Shown: positions 56,993 through 64,000 of the stretch, in pieces
Layout of the letters: every line of letters begins with the position of its first letter
Position numbering within the stretch: position 1 is the stretch's first letter
NCBI GenBank assembly: GCA_964486335.1
Contig: CAZAMB010000004.1
Location: 1 to 64,000 of the forward strand
DNA length: 64,000 nucleotides
From: CAZAMB01 sp964486335
Lineage (GTDB): Bacteria > Planctomycetota > Phycisphaerae > UBA1845
Direction: 5' to 3'
Notes under the pieces: generated by a model
The model's database searches: none
What the model saw: only the letters and a program-made list of their open reading frames with translations
Told to the model about the DNA's origin: nothing
Position numbers and translations under genes: made by a program

Positions 56993-59900
56993 TTATTGGG
57001 CGTCGACCGGCGTATCCGTTGACGTAGAGTCAGTAGTAGCATCCGTCGTCGAATCCGTAGCCGCATCAGACGTGCTCACTTCGCTCGGAGTCTCAAGCAC
57101 TGCCCGCGACGCAAAACCCTTCAGCATCAGCACGAATGGATCGCCCACCGGCGGGATGAAGATGTGGGCATCCAGAAGCATGCTTTGATTCTGAAGCGGT
57201 CCGGGACCGTCGATGTCGACAATCGCCTGTACGTTGTGCGCCTGGTCCATCATCAGGTTGATAATGGCGATCGCGCCGAGCACGTCAGCCTTTGTGTCGG
57301 CATTGAATGCGTGCGTGCCGTCGAAAAACGCCGGCGGTAGAAACGCCGTGAGCAGGTTGATTGCAGTGTTCGGCCTGCCGAAGCGGAAGGCATTGAGCCG
57401 CGGCTGAAGATTGCGTGCGACCAACGCGATGCCATCGCGGGTCTGTGGCGTCTGCGAGTCGAACGCGACTTCCTCAAACGTGACGGAAGCGTTGTTGTCG
57501 GCACGACGGTAGTACATGCGGATATCTGTCGATCGCCAATCGCTTGGATTGAAGAGCGTCGGACGAAACGGCGTCGTCGGCTCGTCAGCACCCTGTACGC
57601 CATCGGCATTGATGTCGTCGTAGTAAGGATCGCCGTCGGCATTGTAGCGCGGATTGGCGACCTCGGTTCCGAAGACGTGCGTGAACGTCTGACGACTGAT
57701 CGGGAGACCAACAATCGTATCGACCGAAACGAGAATCTGTCCGTCTCGAACCAAGGGTTCGCCCGTGGTTCCCGTCGCATCGGCCAGTTGCGCGGGCTGG
57801 ACGGAACCATCCTGCGGCGGTGCAGTTGTGTCCGCCTGGGTTCCGTCGGTGGGAAGCGTCCCATCCGGCGGCAGGTTCGGGTCTACGGTCACAAGATCGT
57901 TGGGCGGCGGAGCCACGAAGAAGTCTACCGGGTCCTCCTGGCCGGCAGGGCGGCCGGTGCTTTCATTGAATAGCAAAAACGTTCCCGTATCCTGCGTTTC
58001 GGGAGTGAACTGAAGCAGAAACCGTCCGGCCGAGTTGTAGGTCGCGATTCCGGTGCTCATGTCGTAATCCACCTTCACCGGTTCGCCTCCCGGTCCGGGC
58101 GACGTGGCGAGCACAAAAATCTGCCGGTTCGGGCCGGCGCTAACGTCTTCGGCCGGTGCGACCGCGTTTGGATCGCTGGTTTGCGGAACGAATGTTGTGC
58201 TGACAACCGAGATGTTGACGCCGGGGAAGAAGCTTCCGGTTTCGGCGACGAACTCTGCAAAGGGGGCCCCGTTGACCGGCTGGAAGATCGTGGCGTCGTT
58301 CATGTTGAGCCGAACCGGTCCGCGCGGGCCGTGCAGCATTCGTCCGGCGTCGCGCACCATCAGCCCGACGATACCCTCACCTTGCGTACCCTGAGTGAAC
58401 ATCAGGTAAAACTTGCCGGTGCCGTCGGCGTTGTAGGTAACCGAGCCGACTGTTCCTCTGGCCGTCACGTCGGCGTCCACGGTTACCGGCGATACCGCAT
58501 CGCCGCGCAACGGATCGCCGTCGGCCACGACGAAGAACGTGCTGGGTCCGGTGCGACTGAACGGCAAATGAACGCGAGAGTCGCGAATGTGCGCGGCAAG
58601 CTCGGCCGCGGAAGCGACCCGATCGCTTAGGAACGCACCGGCGAGGCGATCCAATTCGGGAGACACCGTATCACTGAGTAACTCTCGCAGCATTGCGCGA
58701 AGCTCGACCTCGCGGCGTTGCAGGTCTTCGTGATTGAGTTGTGCGAAACCTTCACCCTGAATGCGGCTGAACAGTTCGTCAATGCGAACCGCCTTGCCGG
58801 TACCGTCGCGGGTTTCGAACACGGTCGCGGGCGGACCGAACTTGGTCGGATCATGCACGAAATAGGTCAGTCTCGCGCCCATGCCGTCTTCGAGACTGGT
58901 GAGCAGATTATGCAGTGCCGCGATCGTGATCGAACGCTTTTCGATGTGCATACGCGCCATTTGCACCAGCAGATAGTCATGGATCACCGGAAGGCGCGGA
59001 CCCTGGTTACTTTCCGCGTCGGCTTCGTCATCCGAGAAGTTTCGATCAGGTTCGGCCACGGTGCTGAAATAGACCGTCGGCTCGACGAATCCATCGAACT
59101 GTGCGGGCGCAACGGTGACGTTGTCGTTCGATTCGACGAACGGCTCGTTCAACGGCTCGCCCTGCGGACGAAGCTGACTCATGGGTTTGGACTCGACATC
59201 GGCGATATCCCCAAGAGACGAGAGGTCGAGCGGATCGGGACCGTCCGCGATGGGGAAACCGGCCTGCAAGAAGATTTCTGCGGCGGCCAGGGCCGCGGCA
59301 TTGACGTCGGCCGCCTTGACCAGGCCGAGGTTGCCGCGCGCGGCGAGCATACCAGACTGTGCCAGCGCGGGGACGGCCTCATCAAACAACTGCGCGAGCT
59401 GTTCATCGCTTAAGGCCTCGATGTCCTCGAGGGTGATCGTTGCGTCGGTGCCCGTTTCCTCGAAGAGATGGATGTAGGCATCGACGATGCGAGTGACGAG
59501 CGCGACCGGACTGATGGGAAGATCGGACGGGTCGATGCCGCGCTCTTCCACCAGCGCGTGCAGTTTGGCGAGAACGACGGTCGTGAGCGGATCCACCTTG
59601 ACGTCGTCCACATGTCCGACGCCGGGCGCGTTGGGATCATCATTGGGTATGTTCACGCAACTTTCGACATCACATGAACCGTCGGAACCGATGTCCACGC
59701 AAACGGCGAAGTCCGCTCCCACAGGAAGCCCTTCGGCGGTAAAGGTTCCGTCGGCGGACAAGGGAACGGCTTCAATCGGTTGACCGGTCTCGTCCAGCAG
59801 AGGATCACCCGCCACATCGAAGAACTCGACGCTCGCCGATTCCGTGTCGAAATCGGGAGGAACGTCCTGGGCCGCGCTTCCATCCACGGTGGATGCGCGC

Positions 59901-60121
59901 GTGGATTGCTGGTCAAGCACTTTTCCGGAAATTGAACCGTCGTAACCAGAGGCGTCGTTGAGCAGCGTGCTTCCTCCGCCCGTTCCGCCGCCGGAGCCGC
60001 CATTGCCGGCACCGCCACCCCCACCCGCCGGATTTCCGCCCGGATTGCAACCCGAGCCAAATAAAGCCGACATGGCAAACGCCAAACTGACAAGGAGCGG
60101 AAACGGGGATTTAGAGTTCAT
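56993..60121 (-). CDS. Large putative lipoprotein of unknown function
   Basis: A 1042-residue exported protein. The N-terminal LVSLAFAMSALFGSGC carries a lipobox Cys, followed by a Gly-rich linker (GGGGGAGNGGSGGGTGGGS). Near residues 60-190 an Ig-like or carboxypeptidase-regulatory-type segment (GSISGKVLDQ, SADGTFTAEGLPVGADFAVCVD) is visible. The rest is helical and beta-rich without a family I recognise; a FFVVADGDPLRGDAVSPVTVDADVTARG stretch and YNADGDPYYDDINADGVQ suggest calcium loops. The C-terminus is low-complexity Thr/Ser/Asp. The ATG at 60121 has AGGATCACC upstream and begins the signal peptide. A rho-independent terminator follows the stop. Confidence 0.75.
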   Translation of the reverse strand: MNSKSPFPLLVSLAFAMSALFGSGCNPGGNPAGGGGGAGNGGSGGGTGGGSTLLNDASGYDGSISGKVLDQQSTRASTVDGSAAQDVPPDFDTESASVEFFDVAGDPLLDETGQPIEAVPLSADGTFTAEGLPVGADFAVCVDIGSDGSCDVESCVNIPNDDPNAPGVGHVDDVKVDPLTTVVLAKLHALVEERGIDPSDLPISPVALVTRIVDAYIHLFEETGTDATITLEDIEALSDEQLAQLFDEAVPALAQSGMLAARGNLGLVKAADVNAAALAAAEIFLQAGFPIADGPDPLDLSSLGDIADVESKPMSQLRPQGEPLNEPFVESNDNVTVAPAQFDGFVEPTVYFSTVAEPDRNFSDDEADAESNQGPRLPVIHDYLLVQMARMHIEKRSITIAALHNLLTSLEDGMGARLTYFVHDPTKFGPPATVFETRDGTGKAVRIDELFSRIQGEGFAQLNHEDLQRREVELRAMLRELLSDTVSPELDRLAGAFLSDRVASAAELAAHIRDSRVHLPFSRTGPSTFFVVADGDPLRGDAVSPVTVDADVTARGTVGSVTYNADGTGKFYLMFTQGTQGEGIVGLMVRDAGRMLHGPRGPVRLNMNDATIFQPVNGAPFAEFVAETGSFFPGVNISVVSTTFVPQTSDPNAVAPAEDVSAGPNRQIFVLATSPGPGGEPVKVDYDMSTGIATYNSAGRFLLQFTPETQDTGTFLLFNESTGRPAGQEDPVDFFVAPPPNDLVTVDPNLPPDGTLPTDGTQADTTAPPQDGSVQPAQLADATGTTGEPLVRDGQILVSVDTIVGLPISRQTFTHVFGTEVANPRYNADGDPYYDDINADGVQGADEPTTPFRPTLFNPSDWRSTDIRMYYRRADNNASVTFEEVAFDSQTPQTRDGIALVARNLQPRLNAFRFGRPNTAINLLTAFLPPAFFDGTHAFNADTKADVLGAIAIINLMMDQAHNVQAIVDIDGPGPLQNQSMLLDAHIFIPPVGDPFVLMLKGFASRAVLETPSEVSTSDAATDSTTDATTDSTSTDTPVDAQ

Positions 60122-60562
60122 TATGGTGATCCTCACTTTGGTTCTCCTGATCCGAAAACACGATGACGCCGATCGCCGCGCCGTCGGCGCCTCATCTTCC
60201 GAACCGAATGAAAATGCCAAGAATGGCCTTCGCGGTCCGTGACCCTGCAATCGCGTTTATCGGTCAGTAGTGAATGCGACTTGGACTCAGGAACTCAAAG
60301 TCGACGAAATCACCGTTCTTATTGGACACTTTGGCGCGATTACGGGACGATTCCCGGGCGATCGAAGGAAGGCGTGATTGCGCAACCTTAACGGATTCTT
60401 TGCCGTGCCTTTATCGACGACGAATCTAATCGGGGATGAAAGGTGGCAACGGTCATAAGCTCCATTCGAAGGAATGAGGCATTCAATGATGAGGACACAC
60501 GGCACTCTGCGAGCAAGCTTGCCAAATACGACGTGGCGAGGACCTTTGTTGGAGCGATTTGC
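60122..60562. other. Divergent intergenic region before the two-component genes
   Basis: 441 bp between the lipoprotein gene and the response regulator. An in-frame GTG at 60443 would extend the regulator by 40 codons. TTGCCG-N19-TCTAAT (60400-60430) is a poor promoter candidate. Nothing else is recognisable. Confidence 0.35.
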
Positions 60563-61258
60563 TTGAGCATTTCCGCTAAGAACATTCTCGTCGTAGAAGA
60601 CGAACCCGATCTGCGCGAGTTGCTTCAATACCATCTCGAAAAAGAAGGGTATCGATGTCGCTGCGCGGCCGATGGAATCACGGCCATCGACGAAGCCCGT
60701 CGCGAACGACCCGATCTGGTCATCCTTGATCGCATGCTTCCGCGCCGCACCGGCGACGACGTGGCCGGGGCATTGCAACACGATGCACGGACAGCCGATG
60801 TGCCGATCATCATGCTCACGGCCAAAGCGGAAGAATCGGATCAATTGGTCGGCTTCGCGGTCGGCGCAGCGGATTACGTCACAAAGCCGTTCTCCATGAA
60901 AGTCTTGCTCGCCCGAATCGGCGCGATCCTCCGCCGCGAGAGTCCGACTGACATGCGCGCCGCGTCCGACGCTGGTCCGATTCTCATGGATACTGAACGA
61001 TATTTGGTCACGGTGGATGGCAAACCGGCATCGCTTACGACAACCGAGTTCCGCATCCTCAAGACACTGATGCAAGCTGAGGGGCGCGTGCTGGATCGAA
61101 ACCAACTCATCGATCTCGTCCTTGGTCCGGCCGTGGCCGTCACCGATCGAACCATTGACGTTCATATTGCGGGGTTGAGAAAAAAGCTGGGGGTCAATGG
61201 GGCGGCCTGGGTACAGACTATTCGCGGCGTCGGGTATACCTTCCGCGCTCCGTCCTGA
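60563..61258 (+). CDS. OmpR/PhoB-family response regulator
   Basis: A 231-residue transcription factor. The receiver domain starts at KNILVVEDEPD (acidic pair Glu12/Asp13), with phosphoacceptor Asp56 in VILDRM, the conserved Thr in MLTAKAE and the Lys in YVTKPF. The C-terminal winged helix has LTTTEFRILKTLMQAEGRVLDRNQLIDLV and VDVHIAGLRKKLG...VRGVGYTF style features (here IRGVGYTF). The TTG at 60563 is chosen because GGAG lies eight bases upstream and the receiver begins immediately. A GTG at 60443 would add 40 residues that do not belong to the domain. It lies 22 bp before the kinase gene and is co-transcribed with it; PhoB-like phosphate control is possible but not shown. Confidence 0.85.
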   Translation: MSISAKNILVVEDEPDLRELLQYHLEKEGYRCRCAADGITAIDEARRERPDLVILDRMLPRRTGDDVAGALQHDARTADVPIIMLTAKAEESDQLVGFAVGAADYVTKPFSMKVLLARIGAILRRESPTDMRAASDAGPILMDTERYLVTVDGKPASLTTTEFRILKTLMQAEGRVLDRNQLIDLVLGPAVAVTDRTIDVHIAGLRKKLGVNGAAWVQTIRGVGYTFRAPS

Positions 61259-61280
61259 CGGGCGAAGCGGCGGAATCAAC

Positions 61281-63173
61281 ATGCGAACCGGACGATTTTT
61301 TTGGAAACTATTCCTTGGCAACGCCGGTCTTCTGGCGATCGCGCTGGGCGTTTCGGTCTATTTGACCATTCGTGAGTTTGATCGATTTCACGAAAGCGAG
61401 TTGACCCCCTATCTCTTTCAACTGGCGGAATCCCTGCGCTTGCAAACCGAAAACCGATTTGATGATTCCCACGCGTCCGAACTCGCATCGATTGCCCGGA
61501 CGATCGGATCGAATCAAGCGGATCGCGTTCGCATCACTTTTGTCGGGGCCGACGGCCAAGTGCTGGCGGACTCCGACGCCGATCCGAGGGCAATGGAACC
61601 GCACAACGATCGACCGGAGATCATCGAGGCCCTGCGAATGGGCATCGGAGAACGCACGCGCTGGTCCACGACAGTATCGCGCACCATGAAATACGTGGCC
61701 GTTCGAGTCGGACCCGAAGACCGCCCCGTCGGGGTCGTTCGCGTTGCCATGGGCGTTCGAACGCTGGGCGAACGAACCCGATCACTGTACACGTTGCTGG
61801 GACCGATCGGCGCGATCGGATTCCTCGCGTCGATCGGGTTGGCCGTCGGATTGGCGGTTCTGTGGAGCGGGCGCATTCGTCGAATCACCGCCACCGCGCA
61901 ACGATTATCGCGCGGCGATCTACACTCGCCGATCGACGTGAAGGGACAGGATGAAGTGGCGATGTTGGCGCGTTCACTGGACCGGATGCGCTCGCGGCTC
62001 GCCGCGCAAATCGAGACGATTGACCGTCAGCGGAAATCGCTCGACTCTTTGATCGGCCAACTCACCGAGGGCGTCGTGGTCGCCGACGAATCCGGGCGCA
62101 TCAGCCTGATGAATCCGGCGGCCGCGCGATTCCTGGGCCTGGACGGCCACCGCATTGGACCGCACAACGACGCCCACCCCACGATTGAGCAATGCATTCC
62201 CCAGCACGATCTGCAGGAACTTCTGCTTCCATGTCGCGCTGACGGAAAGACAACGGCAACCGAATCGATTCAACCATCGATCTTCAAGGAAGCCCGGCTG
62301 ACGCTGGCCCATTCAAACGGGATCGTTCATTTGCTTGCGCGTGCGTGCAATATCTCCCTGTCTTCGCCTCGTTTCGGCGGACTCACCGGCGAGGCGGATG
62401 CAACGTCCCACGAAGGCCGTCTGCTTGTCTTGACGGATGTTTCGGATCTGACAAAGGCCGTTCGAATGCGCAGCGACTTCGTCGCAAACGCATCGCATGA
62501 ACTGCGCACCCCCCTGTCGGCCATTCGCGCCGCGGTCGAAACCCTCATGCGCCTGAACCCTTTGGAGGAACCCGATGCTGTGAAGAGATTTCTCGGGATC
62601 GTTTCTCGACAAAGCGCGCACCTCGAAGCCATGGTGACTGACCTGCTGGATCTGTCACGCGTGGAATCGCAATCGGCTCGCTTCGAGATGGTGGCAATGT
62701 ACGTTCAACAAACTGTGGACGAACTGAAAGGGCGATGGGAGGAGTCGCTCCAACAACATGGCATCCGCTGGCGATCCGAGGTGGCGCAGGATTGCTCGAC
62801 CGTCCAGGCCAATCCCCACTTGCTGAAGCTCGTACTCGACAACCTCGTGGACAACGCGATCAAGTTCACGAATTCCGGTGGTGAAATCGCGGTGACCTGT
62901 CGTTGCGGCGACGATCACGTGATCATTGAAGTTGCGGACAGTGGATGCGGAATCGCCAGGGAGCACCTCGAAAGAGTTTTTGAGCGGTTCTTTCAGGTTG
63001 CTTCGGATCGCTCCCAGACGGGCAGTCCGGCCGGCGAACGACGTGGCACGGGTCTGGGCTTGTCCATCGTTCGGCATGCCGTCCTGGCGATGGGTGGGAC
63101 AGTTCGGCTCGAGAGCGAACGGGGCGTGGGCACGCAAGTGTTCGTCAAGCTGCAACGGAAAGCACGGGAGTGA
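61281..63173 (+). CDS. PhoR-like sensor histidine kinase
   Basis: A 630-residue inner-membrane kinase. TM1 is at residues ~9-30 and TM2 at ~170-195, enclosing an extracytoplasmic sensor domain of ~140 residues. A HAMP linker follows (RRITATAQRLSRGDLHSPI), then a PAS-like segment (LIGQLTEGVVVADESGRISLMNPAAARFLG). The HisKA helix has His406 in DFVANASHELRTPLSAIR. The ATPase domain has NLVDNAIKF, VADSGCGIA and GTGLGLSIVRHA. The layout matches the PhoR group and its partner is the regulator just upstream. CGGA lies before the ATG. The signal sensed cannot be read from the sequence. Confidence 0.92.
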   Translation: MRTGRFFWKLFLGNAGLLAIALGVSVYLTIREFDRFHESELTPYLFQLAESLRLQTENRFDDSHASELASIARTIGSNQADRVRITFVGADGQVLADSDADPRAMEPHNDRPEIIEALRMGIGERTRWSTTVSRTMKYVAVRVGPEDRPVGVVRVAMGVRTLGERTRSLYTLLGPIGAIGFLASIGLAVGLAVLWSGRIRRITATAQRLSRGDLHSPIDVKGQDEVAMLARSLDRMRSRLAAQIETIDRQRKSLDSLIGQLTEGVVVADESGRISLMNPAAARFLGLDGHRIGPHNDAHPTIEQCIPQHDLQELLLPCRADGKTTATESIQPSIFKEARLTLAHSNGIVHLLARACNISLSSPRFGGLTGEADATSHEGRLLVLTDVSDLTKAVRMRSDFVANASHELRTPLSAIRAAVETLMRLNPLEEPDAVKRFLGIVSRQSAHLEAMVTDLLDLSRVESQSARFEMVAMYVQQTVDELKGRWEESLQQHGIRWRSEVAQDCSTVQANPHLLKLVLDNLVDNAIKFTNSGGEIAVTCRCGDDHVIIEVADSGCGIAREHLERVFERFFQVASDRSQTGSPAGERRGTGLGLSIVRHAVLAMGGTVRLESERGVGTQVFVKLQRKARE

Positions 63174-63387
63174 GGCTTCGAGAACACTCCGCCCGACCCT
63201 CACTTGGTCTTGGTATTCACCCGTTTCGGTTCGGCGTCGGAAAATCGTCGTACGAAATCAAGACTAGACACCGGCAATAACGGGGGTAAAGCGGCGGGGA
63301 GTGGCCGAGTGAGTGACACCCGCTGTCACTTCGAGAAAACTCAAGAAAGCAAGCGAAAAACACCGTTTTCTGTGGCGAAAAATGAAC

Positions 63388-63460
<73 letters not shown>

Positions 63461-63784
63461 TATCGGGATTCCTATCTCCTCCATTGACGAATCAACGTCG
63501 GATTCACATTTTCCGCTCCGTCATTCGATCGCCAACAACGCAGCAGCACCGTCACTCCGACCGGCTTACTTCACTCCCTTGGCGTGGCGCTCAACAGCAC
63601 CTCACCGAGATCACCGCAGTAGCACCTGACCATTGCCAACTCGCAACTTCGCAGTGCCTGCCTCATGATTGAAGGTTCGCCACAGCGTTGCCGAGCCGGT
63701 GGACGATGCATTCCAGCGTCGCGACGATTGATCTAAGCGCTGAGACCATTCGGCGTCAAATCTAATGCGTAACGAGGTAATTCG
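63461..63784. other. Intergenic region
   Basis: 324 bp between tRNA-Phe and the Hpt-domain gene. I see no gene, repeat or convincing promoter in it. Confidence 0.4.
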
Positions 63785-64000
63785 TCAAGGACCCGGTGTG
63801 GCGACAAGCGACTCGGCGCATTGTCGCAACTCGCTGAGGCGATCGACCAATTGGGGCAACATCTCGGCCACCGCAGACAGTTCCTGTTGGCGTGTCAACT
63901 CCTCGATTCGCAAGGCCAGCGCTCGCACCGGTTCGGCGCAAATGTTCGCCGCCGAACCCTTCAGGCTATGCGCGGCCCCCCGCAGTCGGGAGAAATCTCC
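63785..64000 (-). CDS. Hpt-domain protein, 3' end (partial)
   Basis: The last 71 codons of a gene that enters from the right edge. The frame reads GDFSRLRGAAHSLKGSAANI followed by CAEPVRALALRIEELTRQQ and ends ESLVATPGP before a TGA at 63785-63787. AAHSLKGSAANI is the histidine-phosphotransfer signature, with the His being the phosphate-carrying residue. The protein therefore relays phosphoryl groups in a multistep two-component pathway, either alone or as the C-terminal domain of a hybrid kinase. The start lies outside the window. Confidence 0.85.
   Translation of the reverse strand, partial: GDFSRLRGAAHSLKGSAANICAEPVRALALRIEELTRQQELSAVAEMLPQLVDRLSELRQCAESLVATPGP

Overview
The window looks like a piece of a planctomycete chromosome, most likely from the Phycisphaerae side of that phylum. 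This is inferred from gene content: a DUF1559 (H-X9-DG) prepilin-like protein, a PEP-CTERM protein, an ASPIC/UnbV repeat protein, several secreted proteins with dockerin-like GDGDVDLxD calcium loops, MopE-type metal-binding repeats, high GC and Shine-Dalgarno-led genes. No 16S gene is present, so the placement is not proven.

Layout. 1-20,200: housekeeping and small operons: rpmB, galE, a TlpA-like protein, a giant MopE-repeat secreted protein, an SGNH hydrolase, a PEP-CTERM protein, a LamG-like lipoprotein, accA, an aquaporin, larC, an ArsR-SRPBCC-DUF4287 operon with a well-defined promoter/operator, and a small membrane protein. A short hairpin repeat is scattered through the gaps here, nearly always 3' of the preceding gene. 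20,190-33,600: mostly exported proteins (dockerin-like, DUF1559, FG-GAP/UnbV, a second giant MopE protein, a TSP3 protein), plus a methyltransferase and a lipoprotein hydrolase. 33,640-52,328: one tightly coupled five-gene operon on the minus strand. 53,127-60,121: three more exported proteins. 60,563-64,000: a PhoB/PhoR-like two-component pair, tRNA-Phe and the 3' end of an Hpt-domain protein.

The most interesting system is the operon at 33,640-52,328. It encodes a 2784-residue megasynthase (two tandem nitronate-monooxygenase/PfaD-like domains, KS, AT, ACP, KR, DH), an 1821-residue megasynthase (KS, AT, ACP, altered DH, Sfp-type phosphopantetheinyl transferase), a free-standing ACP, an alkaline-phosphatase-superfamily phosphodiesterase, and an alpha/beta hydrolase fused to a cobalamin-type radical SAM protein. 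Successive genes overlap by 1, 14 and 4 nt or are 6 nt apart. The ACP motif LGIDSIKR and the domain order resemble PUFA (Pfa), heterocyst-glycolipid and enediyne synthases, so the product is probably an unusual reduced long-chain lipid. Release by the hydrolase and late tailoring by the radical SAM unit are inferences.

The exported proteins share features: two giant paralogues with MopE repeats, several dockerin-like loops without an obvious cohesin, and a recurring C-terminal tail (Cys-Gly, hydrophobic stretch, Arg cluster) in three otherwise unrelated proteins that may be a sorting signal.
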